A stretch of DNA of 64,000 bases from Epithemia pelagica (GCA_946965045.2 OX337234.1:3472001-3536000); one strand, 5' to 3'. Counted from the first letter of the stretch, positions 29,302 through 40,905 are shown. Notes: a model not told the origin generated them from the sequence alone. Numbers and translations are program-made.

Positions 29302-30879
29302 GGTTGGTCGCTAACAGTCATACACCAGAACAACAAGAACAACCAGCTGTTGTCAGCACTGGAAGAACGACCACAAATACAGTACCAGGCTCTCCGTCCT
29401 CCTCCTCCTCTTCCAAGCGATCCATTGCCTCTGTGGTGGAAGGAGTAACAGAAGCCAAAACTGCAAGGAATGTTCCGAAGGATGATCCACAAGACCCTCT
29501 CTCTCCTCAGCGAAAGCGACTGCGCCACCATGAGGAGAGTCGAAGTAGCAGTAACACCACTGCTCCGGTTCTTCTCGAGCATGAGTCAAAAGAGAACAAG
29601 AAGAATGACACCAAGGACCATGATGACATGTCTCAACTTCCTCACCTTCGTGTGCGGATTCGAGCCTATGTCGATGAACTAATTCGAGGGTCTCAGTCTG
29701 CGATACCTCGACAAGACGCTGCGGCCTACCTTCAAGCCATGGCGGTCGATGCCGACTTGGTTCATACAGGAACGGATCCCTTACAGTTTGTTCGACGCTG
29801 TGACTTTGATTTGTGGACCGCCGCCAAACGTTTGTGTTTGTATTGGACCGAACGATTGGCCCTGTTTGGACCGGACCGAGCCTTTTTGCCTCTCACCCTC
29901 ACTGGGACCGGTGCCTTGACGGAACAAGATTTGTTGACCTTGCATCCCGGCTTTCCAGCCTTGTTGCCGGAATCGGCCCATCACAAACAAAAGACTCTGT
30001 TGTTTGATCGACGCAAATGGATTCCTTCGCAGGATTCCTCGACCGAAAACAAATTGCGATGTCTGTTTTATTGCATCACGGTTTTGGCACAAGATAGTGC
30101 CGCTCAAGTGGATGGTGTCTTGGCTCTGGCCGCTGTCATGACACCGCGGTTTCCGGAATGGAATTTTGATTGGACGCATCGGGCCAGTTGGTTGTGTACT
30201 CATGCCTTTCCGGTCCGGTTCCACGCTCACATTCTCAATGTGGTACCACGACAAAAACATCCCTCCATCGTCCGACAAGCCGTCCAAGTTGTAACGAGTA
30301 TCATTCGGAAATATGCCCTGGATCCGAATTACCCGATTCATGTTCATACAGTCCAACGAGGCGAGAAAAAGGAACAAATGGAGGAGGAAGAAGAACCCAA
30401 TGCCATTGTCAAGACCTTGCTCGACCTGGGATTGACTCGCAAGGAAATTCCCCTCTTGTATGGGGGAGAATGGAGATTTGAAGACTTTTACAAGTGGTGT
30501 CACGAACGCAAAGAGTGGGAAGAGGAATATTACCGAGATCGATTGCTCCCCATTGACGGTAGTGGTAGCTCCACTGCAATCACCACCAATCCGTTGCAGC
30601 AGGCAGGCTTATGGAGGACGACGGTGCCACTCAATGGTCGGTCCCACAGTCCACACGGTGGTGCTCCGAAAGCGACGGATTGCCGATATGATTCATTCAC
30701 GCAAGAAGCGAGAACGCAAACAAAAGGAAGTCCAAAATCTCAAGGTAGAATCGGCCAAGTTAAAGGAGGAACATCAAGCCTTGTTGTCCGAACAAGAGCG
30801 TTTGCAAGGGTTGTTGTTGCAAGCGCAACAAGCCATTCGAGAGCACACGGCTTCCTTGGAGGGAGCAAATGTCGAGTGA
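28743..30879 (+). CDS. CRAL-TRIO domain / bZIP fusion protein, family copy 3
   Basis: Read as exons 28743-30558 and 30650-30879, giving 681 residues. Residues 1-290 are Ser, Gln, Pro and Thr rich, including a poly-Thr run from a CAA repeat. The conserved lead-in (Met-Ser-Gln-Leu-Pro) starts near 293. CRAL-TRIO follows with Arg-Arg-Cys-Asp-Phe-Asp and ends Gly-Gly-Glu-Trp near 575. The bZIP (His-Ser-Arg-Lys-Lys-Arg-Glu-Arg) lies in a different frame from the rest. A 91-bp GT-AG intron (30559-30649, GTAGTG to CCCACAG) in the variable linker restores the frame. Without splicing the frame runs on to 30935 with no bZIP. The other five copies have no intron in the linker, so a frameshift mutation is the alternative. 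Confidence 0.8.
29260..29301 (+). repeat. CAG/CAA trinucleotide repeat inside copy 3
   Basis: Three CAG then eleven CAA units, read in this gene as Ala and Thr runs in the disordered N-terminus. Such repeats are likely to vary in length between alleles. Confidence 0.85.
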
Positions 30880-31420
30880 CCATGTCAGACGAGCGAACAT
30901 CCGCAGCAGCACTTCTTGTACTGGTGAGTTGCTGAAGGAAAAGATCATTTTCCGTGAAGACTGAAGATGAAAGAAGAATTTTTGTGTTTCCAAGAAAGAT
31001 TTTGGACACTTCCAGTAGATTTATTGTGAAACACATATGATTTCACATTTAAAAGAGTAAACAGCGAACTAAGTTTATGGACGATAACTAGGAGGATATG
31101 GAAAAGTATGTAGGTAGTATCTATGGAAAAGCGCTGCGAATTGTTGCATGTTCCCAAAGGGCGACGTTGATCCAAGAAGTAACATGTAAGATATAGAGAG
31201 AGAACGGAAGAGGGGAAACCCCCAAAAGGCAGTCGAACCCTGACATGTTGTCAATGCGTTGAGTGGACAATTCGAACAGTAGCGTGGTGTTCTTTTTACG
31301 GTTGTTGCATACAAATGCGAGTTCGGTGCCTGTCTTTTAAGGGTTGTGGAAAAGTGTTGGGTTTCAAGTGTGCGTTGGTTTTGTGAGCAGGGTGAGAATC
31401 AGGTAATACGGACCGAGTGG
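30880..31420. other. Intergenic region between convergent genes
   Basis: It lies between the 3' ends of copy 3 (plus) and the Ser-rich gene (minus). A/T-rich and no gene is supported. Confidence 0.5.
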
Positions 31421-33079
31421 TTAGGAACAGGACAACCAGCGTCCAGAAAACAAGGTGGACGGACTGAGATCCGACCGAGAGGTTGGACAGTGGTGGAGAG
31501 AACCACCCGAGGACAAGGAGTCACGCTTCTCCAACTGGGGTTCGCCATAGCTCGCCCCGGAAATACGACGATGGTAATTGACTTTTCCCTGAGAAACACT
31601 GGAACAGGCAAACAATTTGATTTCCAATGGCTCGTCCCAATCGTCTTGCTCCTCTTCCAAGTTGTCAAGATCCAACAATTCGGTATCAATGCTACTGTTG
31701 TTGCTGTTGCCACTGCTGCTGCTGTCCAGAGACAAGTCGAGGATGCTGCTGTCGTGACGACCACTCAACAAGGAATAGGAACTGGATTCAATGGAGGGAA
31801 ACAGGGTACGGGGAAGCAAGAGGTCCTTGTGGTTTTCGCTCGTACTGGTCGGGGTCAATTTGTTTTCGTCATTTTCAAAAACCAGATTGGAACGACAGGG
31901 ACTGACACTTCTCATGCGATTCAATTCGTTTTGATTTTCCTGCAATACTTGTTCCAGTACCAGGACGCGATCGGCGACAAAGGACGGTTTGCAAACTCGT
32001 TCGGGGGTGTCACGGATAAGCTTGACGGAACGAGGACTCTTCTTCTTCTTCTTTTTGGTTGTGCTCTTGTCCTTGTCACTGGTTGGCGTGGTCTTGTTAC
32101 GGTCCATGTTACTTTCCTCAGCATCACAAGACTCGGATGGGCACGAACCAGGGGGTGTGACCACAGCGGGAGGGACGAGGTTCAACGGTTTCGGAGATCC
32201 ATTCACAAGAGTCTTTTCCCGAGTCGCATCACCATTGGCTTGCAAAATCTGACTTTGACTAAACTTTTTGGTTTCGAGAGGAGCCTTGGGTTCCTTGGTC
32301 ATCTTTGGTGAGGCATTCGCACTCGTCGTACCTGCCTGTCCCATCAGTTCGACGAGTCGGTGACTATCTAGCATGTCAATGCTTTGTCTATGAGGAGGAG
32401 GAACAGCCACCGTCTCTTGTGTACGCGATGAACTCGTCGAATGCCGGCGCATGGCTTGTTCTTGTTCCTGTTGCTGCTGCTGCTTTTTCTTTTTGTGCTG
32501 ACGCTTGCGACGACGGGGTGGTGGAGGAGTTCTGGCCAACAAGGCCACTTCTTTGGGAGGATGACGCGAATGATACAAGGGACTGGCATGACTGCCGCTT
32601 GCCGAGCTATTGGTCCAGCTCGTAATACTGCTACTACTCGTTGCCGAGGTTAACGAACCCGGTGAAATGGGAGGAGAGGAATAGCCTCCATGAGGCACTT
32701 CATAGTAGAAGGAAGGTTCATCATCTTCGCTTTCGTCATCATCGTCATGGTGGTCATTCTCATTGTCATTCGTATCGCGAGTCATGAACTTGCTCAAAGG
32801 AGAGACTGGTTGGTTTCCTTGACTGCCTTGGTGGTGTTCCTTCTGCTTGTCCTTCTCCGCAACACCTTGTTCCATGGTGCTGTGATCCAAACCTTGGTTG
32901 GGAACCAAACTCCTCGTAGGACTGGAACCTGCTTCGGGGCCATGTTCGACCTTTTCGTCTCGTTCCTTGGATGGAAGGGGCCGAGGCATGTCGTTCAATG
33001 TAGTCGACACGAGGGCAGCCGGTGTACGAGAGGTCAACAAGGAGGAGACAAAGAAAGGATTCATACTATCTCCCAACAT
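31421..33079 (-). CDS. Ser-rich, largely disordered protein of unknown function
   Basis: 552 residues from an ATG at 33079, one exon. The protein is mostly low complexity. There is an acidic Asp/Glu/His stretch near residue 110, Ser/Thr/Pro-rich segments, a basic run (Arg-Arg-Arg-Lys-Arg-Gln-His-Lys-Lys-Lys) and poly-Gln near 200, and a Lys run near 345. A single amphipathic helix, possibly coiled coil, follows near 370 (Val-Leu-Glu-Gln-Val-Leu-Gln-Glu-Asn). An acidic Leu/Asp/Ser stretch lies near 455. I recognise no enzymatic domain. Basic clusters would fit nuclear location, but this is only a guess. Coding status rests on length and composition, and the opposite-strand open frame inside it is taken as its shadow. 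Confidence 0.65.
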   Translation of the reverse strand: MLGDSMNPFFVSSLLTSRTPAALVSTTLNDMPRPLPSKERDEKVEHGPEAGSSPTRSLVPNQGLDHSTMEQGVAEKDKQKEHHQGSQGNQPVSPLSKFMTRDTNDNENDHHDDDDESEDDEPSFYYEVPHGGYSSPPISPGSLTSATSSSSITSWTNSSASGSHASPLYHSRHPPKEVALLARTPPPPRRRKRQHKKKKQQQQQEQEQAMRRHSTSSSRTQETVAVPPPHRQSIDMLDSHRLVELMGQAGTTSANASPKMTKEPKAPLETKKFSQSQILQANGDATREKTLVNGSPKPLNLVPPAVVTPPGSCPSESCDAEESNMDRNKTTPTSDKDKSTTKKKKKKSPRSVKLIRDTPERVCKPSFVADRVLVLEQVLQENQNELNRMRSVSPCRSNLVFENDENKLTPTSTSENHKDLLLPRTLFPSIESSSYSLLSGRHDSSILDLSLDSSSSGNSNNSSIDTELLDLDNLEEEQDDWDEPLEIKLFACSSVSQGKVNYHRRISGASYGEPQLEKRDSLSSGGSLHHCPTSRSDLSPSTLFSGRWLSCS

Positions 33080-33629
33080 AAAGACTCAAAGGACAGAGTC
33101 GAACCAATCAATAAAGGAATGAATGGATTGATGGATCTACAATCTCACTCTGACCAGCCCTCATTCATTCCGCAAGAAATGAATTTTATGTTCGAGTTTC
33201 CAAACACCGCTGCGGAACAGAGCAGATGATACTGTTTGAATTAATGATGGGTGGAGGAACAATACATCAGACTTTGGAACACTACATCATCCCACAAGAA
33301 CATGCTCCGATTGTGTGCCGCCTACCTTGAATCACCCTCACAAGGAATAAGATAGCATGTGTCACTCTCCACTTTGATTCCAGCCCGCCTTTCAAGGCAT
33401 CATTATACGCAAGTACAACTCCCACTTCGCACTCTAGCAAACGTTTGAATCACCTTCTCTCGTGCAAGTCTTTCATTCAATTGCATCCATGCCACAAGTG
33501 TGTGGATCTGTAACTACCCTTGTCGACCTCCTTGGGGGCACGAGTTTCTCCTCGTCCCTCCCATTTTTCAAACCATTTTTCTTCCGATCTTCCCACCAAG
33601 GTCGACTTGAATCTCGGACCGGTCGTCAC

Positions 33630-34690
33630 AACGGCACGTTGAAACGCCAGCCATGCCACAACTTCCAAGATCCGAGCCAGCCGAAGTCGGTGGGACTGTT
33701 CAAGTCCGATCCACGTGTACTCTTCCACCAACAACGGAGATTGATTTTGTCAGGACCAAGACCAAACGAACCAGCACACAAGGCGAGCTTGTCCTGTTTC
33801 CAACCGGGAGTCGGCACCACAGAATCTTGCAATCGAGAATCGAGAGTGGTGTCTAGGAGGGGATCGTAGACGACCATCTCTCTCTCTCTCTCTCTATGCA
33901 GGAGCGATCCATCCGTCCTCTATCCCCTACACTACAATGTTCCAATTAGAGAATTCACGATCTGCTATGAAGCAACTCGTTTACAATCTCGGTAACACAC
34001 ACAAGAAACCAAGGAGGATCGACTCTGCGTCATCCATAAATCCATCATTCTTCTCCGTTTGTCTGTAGAGTGGAGAAGGACAAACGGCGTTGGATGCAAG
34101 GGATTGAAACCGGCCTCTGAGGCTCGCAGGTTTTTTTTGGCATCTTGCCTGTACCCCAAGTATTCACAGGCAGACGATTGCAGGACCAAGTTCCCTCGTC
34201 TCCAGTCGTCCATCCACTCGAGGAGTTCAATTCTCCTCCTCCGTGATCTACTCGAAGTGCAGTTTCCATTTGGAACAATACAATGATAAAAGAGCGGAGA
34301 CGTTTCAAAAAAAAAGAGTCTCTTTTGATCGAGGTCACGTAGAACCAATCGGTCATACAACCTTGGCGAACGTGTCAGAGGGCCAGTCAACACGGGTACT
34401 CCACCACGAACGATTCCTCGCACTAATTGTACCAAAGGACTGTCAAATTTGATACGTTCTACGGATGGGCAAACATGCGACTGTTTCCAACCGAGGCAAA
34501 TCGTTCAATCGAACGGGTAGTTTGGCTCGATGCAACTCGTATCAGGATAGAGCCTTGTGTCAGTAACGATAACCTGAGGATACGCACCAGAATCAAATTG
34601 GTACAAGGTGTCTTTTTTGGTTTGGATTTCTGGATGAACATGGATACTCCTATGTGGAGAAGCCAGTAACATGGAAAGTCATACCAACCA
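33630..34690 (-). pseudogene. Possible decayed gene, minus strand
   Basis: Several minus-strand segments have protein-like composition but sit in different frames. One runs from an ATG near 34672 to a stop near 34506 and includes Tyr-Gln-Phe-Asp-Ser-Gly-Ala-Tyr-Pro. A second continues at about 34500-34330, and a third is around 33870-33700 (Leu-Gly-Pro-Asp-Lys-Ile-Asn). They could be exons of a gene I cannot resolve or the remains of one. No family is recognised. Confidence 0.25.
33877..33895 (+). repeat. (TC)n microsatellite
   Basis: About nine TC units in intergenic DNA. Confidence 0.85.
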
Positions 34691-35767
34691 TCAATGTCTA
34701 TTCATGGCAGCCAAGCCCATAGTCTTCTTTCTCTTTGCATCGTGCTGTTCTCCAATCTTCTTCTGTCCCTGGGGTGTAGTACTTTCACTCTTGCGCTAGT
34801 TCGACACACCACGAGAGACTCTGTTCATCAGCACCGACGCTCCACTGATGTTGAAAGACTCTTGCCCATACCAACAAAAGGAACCACAACCAACGAAACA
34901 CTACTAAATACAGACCAATACAAGCATTGTCTGGATCACTCTTGCCCGTTCGACGCCACAAACATTCGACACTTTCCCTGTTGCGTCCTTTTTGATTTGG
35001 ATCCCTTCGTTTCCGTTATGATAATATCTCTTGTCGGTTTCTTCTCGTCGTCTACGCTTTCCAACAGACATGTGACAAAGAAAGACGAGAAATGAGAAAT
35101 CTGACATGCCGATTCGTCCATTCCTATTCTTTGCGACCGATCTGGATCTATTCTAGCGGAAAGAAAGCGGAGGGGTAGCTCAATGAAATTGTTTCCTCCG
35201 CCGCATCATATTATGATGATTTCACTCCACCGCCATGATGGTCCTTGTAGGAGTGTCTGCTTGGATGACTCTTTCTGCCTCGTTGCGACAATGGCCAGCA
35301 CTGCACCATCCTCAGCGACACCCTTTTTCGAGTCTCTCCATCTAGGTAGTACGGAGGAACGCAAATTTTTGTTCAGAATGAATGAATGGGAAACACAACG
35401 CGACGTTTCGGACGGTGACGTCGAGAGCAAAACATCAATCTCTTCGATCTCGAATCTCGACCCCAATCCTGATCCTTTTCCTGTGTCCCTGTCCCCTGTC
35501 GTTCGTCCATGCCCCATGTCCCGTGGTCGCCCATGCCCACCGCTCACGGACTGACTGTGCCCCTGTTCTGTGTTCTGTGCAGTGTGCAGTGTGCAGGATT
35601 GGATTTCGCAATTCGCAATTCGCACAAACACGCACAAACGCACAAACAACAAACAACAAACACGCAAACGAGCAAGACGAACATAGGAGTAGGGAGTAGG
35701 GTACTATTGTACCTACAATACTGCTACACCTAGTTCCTAGTACTTAGCAGAAGAGTGCGAAGAAGTA

Positions 35768-36044
35768 GAGGTTGGACCCGCGAGCTCAAATCGATGCGGG
35801 TAGGTTACCCGCGCATCCCAGCCTTTACGGTTCCAAGTACCCGCGTGTTCCGCAGTTCCGCACTACTATAGGATTTTATGTACTCTGCACAAATGTGACG
35901 TACGGGCGGTCAGACCTAGCCTTTACTGTGCGTAGGTGCGAGTAGTGCGGATCGGAACCGCCAGTCTCTTTCGTTGCGGTGCCAGGGATCAGCGTCACGG
36001 ATTCGCGGATCCGATCCGCAGCACCGCGGTGCGGGTCCAACCTC
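35768..36044. repeat. GC-rich block bounded by a 14-bp inverted repeat
   Basis: GAGGTTGGACCCGC at 35768-35781 and its exact reverse complement at 36031-36044 bound 277 bp that is clearly richer in G and C than its surroundings. The inside holds several short palindromes, for example around GCGGATCCGATCCGC. The size and layout resemble a MITE. No target duplication was found. Confidence 0.5.
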
Positions 36045-36401
36045 GAAGGAGTGGGTGCGTACTTCAACAATACGTATACGGCGTCCGGCGTGTCCAAGGA
36101 CGATCCTGGCCAACCAAAGTTACTAAAGACATTCACCGGACAGAATGATGGCTTGGCAAGTGTGACCACGAACATCCGAGAACCGGTTGAAGGGAGGAGG
36201 AACTGCAACTGCAACAACTACGTAAATAATGGAAGAGTCATCTAAAAAGTTTAAAACAGATCGTCAACGGGCAACTATTATTTTGTGATTAGACGACGAC
36301 GACAGGAGACAGGAGCGCCCTATCATGCATGGTTCATTCCGAAGACGACATCGTTCACCATTTTCCGTTGATTTAAAGGCATTCCCATTCTCATCGTCAT
36401 C

Positions 36402-37952
36402 ATGAAGCGAGCTGATCTTTCGAACTTCCTGCTGGACCACCTTGTGGACCAGAATCATCATCAGAATCATAGCAATCATCATCGTCAGAATCACCATCAT
36501 CTGCAACCGATTCAGCAAGTCTCAATATCAGCACCGATGATTTCGGATCCACACCATACTTTATTACGTCGACAATATGGAGCACAGTCTGCCGAGTCGC
36601 TACCACCTCGGCTGCCAGCGACTGTAGCCGCCACAGCAGCAACGGCAACAGCGGTGCATCGGGAGGATCTTTCTCAGTTGCCCTCCCTACGAGCTCGAGT
36701 TCGAGTCCATGTTCACGGTGTCATTCTATGTCTTCCTTCTAGTCAAGATTCGCAAGCATATATGGAGGCAATGCAGAAATGTCCCGATCTTGTAGAAACC
36801 GAGACGGATCCAATCCAGTTTGTTCGATGTTGCGATTACGATATCCTCAATGCTGCCAAACGCCTATGTATGTATTGGACTGAACGTGTCAAACTGTTTG
36901 GTTCTCAACGAGCCTTTTTGCCTCTGGTTTTGACTGGAACTGGCGCTCTTACACCCGAAGACGTCCATACCATTCATGCTGGCTACCCTGCCATACTCCC
37001 CGATACAACTACGGGTCGCAAAGTTATTCTAGAGGATCGGAGTAATTGGACTCGCACGGCTAGTATGGAAAATAAGCTCCGTGCGTGGTTTTATTGCATG
37101 TGTATTTTGAGCAAAGACATTATGTCCCAAACGGAAGGCTATGTGACTGGATTGATTGTGCTGGTTACGCCTCGAGATCGTGACATGGATTGGAACTTAG
37201 TCCATCGTCTAGCGCATTTGGGATCTCAAGTCTTTCCTATAAAACCGTCTGGTCACTTTATCAGCATTCCCAATCGTCGAAAACGCAATCTCATCACCGC
37301 ATTTTCTCAAACAGTCATGGACATTTGTCGACACTGGTACGACAATCCTCAGATGCAATTTCATGTGGAATCCGAACCCAATCAAGTATTGAGAGAATTG
37401 ATGGGAGTGGGTTTTACCAAAAAGGGTGTTCCGCTATCCTTTGGTGGTGAGTGGAAGAATGAAGACTGGTACAATTGGTGCCAAGAACGCAAAGAATGGG
37501 AGCAAGAGTTGTACAGGGATCGATTGCTCAAGAAAGCTCCCAGTTCATCCAGTAGCGGGGATCATAGTGGATCTCGGTACGTTATGGGTGATCAAGTTTC
37601 AGAATTGGTTGGTGCGACGGCCTCATCAGACAGTTGTCAAGTTGATAGCGGCAACCGCCGTCATCCTGATCATCATCGTCACTCGGCTGCTGCACAACCA
37701 CAAGGAGGACTTGGTGGTGGTGATGACGATCCCATGGACGAGGAACAGGCACAAGCTCGGCGCGAAAGTGTACTGCGTTCCCGACGACATCGTGAACGGC
37801 GAAAAGAACATGTGAAATCCCTCAAGGAGGACCATGCCAAACTCTCCTTTCAAAATTCTCAATTACGCGCCGAACAAGAACGACTCGTGCGCTTGGTGGA
37901 GGAAGCCCAAAACGTGGTTTCCTTGATCTCTCGACAAGATGCCATTCTGTGA
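36402..37952 (+). CDS. CRAL-TRIO domain / bZIP fusion protein, family copy 4
   Basis: 516 residues from the ATG at 36402, one exon. The short N-terminus is His/Asn rich. The lead-in Leu-Ser-Gln-Leu-Pro begins near 88. The CRAL-TRIO N-lobe (Asp-Pro-Ile-Gln-Phe-Val-Arg-Cys-Cys-Asp-Tyr) and lipid lobe (Val-Phe-Pro-Ile-Lys) follow, closing with Gly-Gly-Glu-Trp near 347. The bZIP at about 453-510 is the most divergent of the six: its basic region reads Arg-Ser-Arg-Arg-His-Arg-Glu-Arg-Arg, and Ser stands where the others have Asp at the invariant bZIP Asn position. This copy may differ in target or partner. Role as for copy 1. Confidence 0.87.
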   Translation: MKRADLSNFLLDHLVDQNHHQNHSNHHRQNHHHLQPIQQVSISAPMISDPHHTLLRRQYGAQSAESLPPRLPATVAATAATATAVHREDLSQLPSLRARVRVHVHGVILCLPSSQDSQAYMEAMQKCPDLVETETDPIQFVRCCDYDILNAAKRLCMYWTERVKLFGSQRAFLPLVLTGTGALTPEDVHTIHAGYPAILPDTTTGRKVILEDRSNWTRTASMENKLRAWFYCMCILSKDIMSQTEGYVTGLIVLVTPRDRDMDWNLVHRLAHLGSQVFPIKPSGHFISIPNRRKRNLITAFSQTVMDICRHWYDNPQMQFHVESEPNQVLRELMGVGFTKKGVPLSFGGEWKNEDWYNWCQERKEWEQELYRDRLLKKAPSSSSSGDHSGSRYVMGDQVSELVGATASSDSCQVDSGNRRHPDHHRHSAAAQPQGGLGGGDDDPMDEEQAQARRESVLRSRRHRERRKEHVKSLKEDHAKLSFQNSQLRAEQERLVRLVEEAQNVVSLISRQDAIL

Positions 37953-39360
37953 CGATGGCCAGACAGGAATGAAGCACATATGTGAGATTTGACGGATAAT
38001 CTCATCTCTACAATTACCGACGGTGGATCACAGCTGTCCAGGGCTGATTCATCGTGGGCCGTACACTATCCTCTTCGGCTTTTGCTCTTTACTTTGTTTG
38101 TGGACGTATCAACTCGAATAAATCCAGGACAGTAACTGGTGGCATGGACAGTGACCGCTTCAACACGTTTGAGATTGCAATGTTCCTTGCCTTCTTGCCT
38201 TGACTGGTCTTGGGACAGCAATCGCAGAAATGGGGACGGCTTCGTCGCTGGTTCGCTGGTGGGTCGTCTGGAAAGTACCTCCTGTTTGCCATTTCTACTT
38301 CAGTGTCATGCTCATTCTGACATCGTCTATAGCGCGACTTTCTTCTCACTCACTGTAATATCGACTCTTTGTCCATCCTCCATCCATCGTACGAGTAGGG
38401 CTACGAGTTTTAGATTTACCAGTTGTTCTTCTATTGCACGACATTGCATTGCCTATTTGAATCTCGAGTGGTAAGTGTTTCGAGTCACGTTTCATAATAG
38501 CGACTACAACGTTTTATTCGCGATTCGGCAGGCTTTTCGTCCAATCAGATTTCACCCAACGACGACTTCGATGAGTCATGAGCAGATGCCTGCAAACATA
38601 TACAACATAGACCATACCATAGACAACTTCCTCCCAAGTTTCTCGCACTCCTACTACTTCCTAGCTATAGGAGTATGAGTACTGCACAGCTTAGCCCCAC
38701 AATGCGAAAGACGGTCCCTGGTCGGTGGGTAGCTCGGCACTCGGCATTTTATGAAATCATCTTGAATCTCATGTAGAACTAATCAAATGTGCAGACGTCC
38801 AGACTTCCGTGTGTGGGTCGAATTTCATTCGCCGTTGTCTCTCTGCGAGGAGCCCACAATCGAACAGAAGAAAACGCCACACTCGTTTATGGTATTGATA
38901 GATGCGTTCTACTCGTAGCGATTCTATCGTGTCCACACAAGCACCAGAGGATGCCATTGCAAAATGCAACACTTCTAGGTTCTAGGTAGAGTTGGAGTAG
39001 GTACCTCTAATCGTCATCGGGTTTATCACCTACATCCATTAGCATGGATATTCGGATCCCGTGAATCGTGAATCAGCTTGTCCGGTCTACTGTGCACACA
39101 GACAAGATGTGGGGTCGACAGCGCTTCATCGTGGTAACCAGGAATAGACGATTCGAATCGTTAGCCCCACCTGCAGAATGTTCGCCTCCAGCTGCCCGGA
39201 TGCCAAAGACGCGCTGCCACCACAAGGAAAAAGAAGCGACACGACGACAGAGAGTCAAAGGATCATTGCAGCAGCACGAAAGACCATTGTATATCCTCTC
39301 GAGTTGGCTTTTTGTTTGTTCACGCTTACAGAAGAAGTTGGTTCATACTTGCAATCCACA
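37953..39360. other. Intergenic region upstream of the succinyl-CoA ligase gene
   Basis: No gene supported. TAGGAGTA-type motifs occur near 38667 and 38993. The frame of the next gene is open back to an ATG at 39178, but the start at 39361 gives a better organelle-targeting N-terminus. Confidence 0.45.
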
Positions 39361-40595
39361 ATGACTTGGTTTGGATTAGCCTCTTCCTCATTTTCGTCCG
39401 TGGCACAACGGAATGCCCGTCGCATGGCGTCATCGCCAGTGAATCTTTCAATTCGTCGGTCCTCGACGGCCAATGTCTGGGTCGACAAGAATACAAGGGT
39501 GATTTGTCAAGGCTTTACCGGAAAGCAGGTAGGTGTGGTGGCGGATTGCGGTGTGGAGCTCTCCCTCTTCTTCCACAAGACGTGACAGCAGCGCGCATCG
39601 GTGAACGTGTGTGCAGAGGAAACTATCTGAAGCGGCTCATCGTACAGGTTCCCTATTTTCTGTTGATGTTGTCAAGCTTAGAACGGTTTTTTGACATTGT
39701 TCCTCATGTAATATTTGTACTGATTCTATGTTTGTTTGTTTGGTAGGGTACCTTTCATTCGACGCAAGCCATTGAGTATGGAACAAATATGGTGGGTGGT
39801 GTGACTCCCAAAAAGGGTGGACAAGAACATTTGGGGTTGCCCGTCTTTAATACGGTGCAAGAAGCGGTGGATACGGTTAAACCTGATGCATCCGTCATTT
39901 ATGTCCCTCCTCCCTTTGCCGCCGCAGCCATTTTGGATGCCGTCGAGGCCGAAATTCCTCTTGTTGTTTGCATTACCGAAGGCATTCCTCAAAAAGACAT
40001 GGCCAAAGTAAAGCATGCGCTCAAGCAGCAAAGCAAGACACGCTTGATTGGACCCAATTGTCCTGGTATTATCAAACCTGGCGAATGCAAAATTGGGATC
40101 ATGCCTGGGTACATTCATCAACCGGGCAAGATTGGTGTTGTGAGTCGCAGTGGAACCCTCACCTACGAAGCCGTGTGGCAAACAACTGTGACTGGGTTGG
40201 GCCAATCCACGTGTGTTGGCATTGGTGGTGATCCTATGAATGGAACCAACTTTATCGATTGCTTGGAACGTTTTGCCAAGGATCCGCAGACCGAAGGTAT
40301 TATCATGATTGGTGAAATTGGTGGCAGCGCCGAAGAAGAAGCAGCAGAATGGTGGAAGGAACATGGCAATCCCGACAAACCCGTCGTAGGCTTCATTGCC
40401 GGTACGACGGCCCCACCTGGACGACGCATGGGACATGCTGGAGCCATTATTGCTGGTGGCAAGGGTGGTGCCGCAGAGAAATTTGCGGCACTCGAACAAG
40501 CCGGAGTGCACATTAGTTATTCACCCGCCAAACTGGGAGAAACCATGCTTGCTGCCATGCAAGGAAAAGATATTCCACCGGAAGCGGCTGCCTAA
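39361..40595 (+). CDS. SUCLG1: Succinate-CoA ligase (GDP/ADP-forming), alpha subunit, mitochondrial
   Basis: Two exons, 39361-39528 and 39747-40595, with a 218-bp GT-AG intron at phase 0; 338 residues. The enzyme converts succinyl-CoA to succinate with nucleoside triphosphate formation in the TCA cycle, paired with a beta subunit not in this window. The first 30 or so residues are rich in Ser, Arg and Ala without acids, as in a mitochondrial transit peptide. The CoA-binding fold starts with [10 protein letters not shown], which spans the intron. Gly-Pro-Asn-Cys-Pro-Gly and Ser-Arg-Ser-Gly-Thr-Leu-Thr-Tyr-Glu follow. The phosphorylated histidine is in Gly-Arg-Arg-Met-Gly-His-Ala-Gly-Ala. Length matches the family. 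An in-frame ATG at 39178 is a possible alternative start. Confidence 0.95.
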
Positions 40596-40842
40596 TAGTT
40601 CTACTCGTTGTTTCGCCGGAACATGGACCATAGACGTTTCGATATCCTCTACCGGTCTCGATTTACGATTTGCCTTTTCTACCAGTATTAGTAATCGAAG
40701 AATCGCGACGGTATTTGGTAGGAGTAGCCGAGTAGAGGTGGATCATAATATGGCAAAATACCTCTAGTTAGAGGTGTCTATCCCTATGACTCGAGGGGGG
40801 AGGGGAATAGCGACTGGTCAGCCGCGGGACCGCTTGACTCTT

Positions 40843-40905
40843 ACCCCCAAGCAGGGGTGAGTCGCACATCAGTCGATGCGCGATGCGCATTCGTATACTC
40901 ACCCC
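40843..40905 (+). repeat. Double-hairpin element, copy A
   Basis: CCCCC and GGGG bracket a short AGC-containing loop, followed by an outer stem GGGGTGAGT (40854-40862) with ACTCACCCC (40897-40905) and an inner stem ATGCGC (40876-40881) with GCGCAT (40885-40890) around a GAT loop. A second copy with compensating changes is at 46477-46543. Confidence 0.65.

Larger units (their letters stand above)
33080..36401. other. Long intergenic region with possible gene remains
   Basis: No intact gene is supported in 3.3 kb. It contains a CT repeat (33877-33895), coding-like but broken minus-strand stretches (about 33630-34690, listed separately), and a GC-rich inverted-repeat block (35768-36044). Simple repeats built on ACAAACACGCAAA lie around 35610-35670. 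Confidence 0.45.

Noticed and set aside
31346-32311. 321-codon plus-strand open frame
   Set aside because: Lies wholly opposite the 552-residue minus-strand gene. Its runs of Leu, Val and Phe mirror the Ser/Glu/Lys codons of that gene, so it is a shadow.
39178-39360. Longer N-terminus for succinyl-CoA ligase alpha
   Set aside because: In frame and has an ATG, but the added residues do not resemble the family, and the start at 39361 gives a normal transit peptide.
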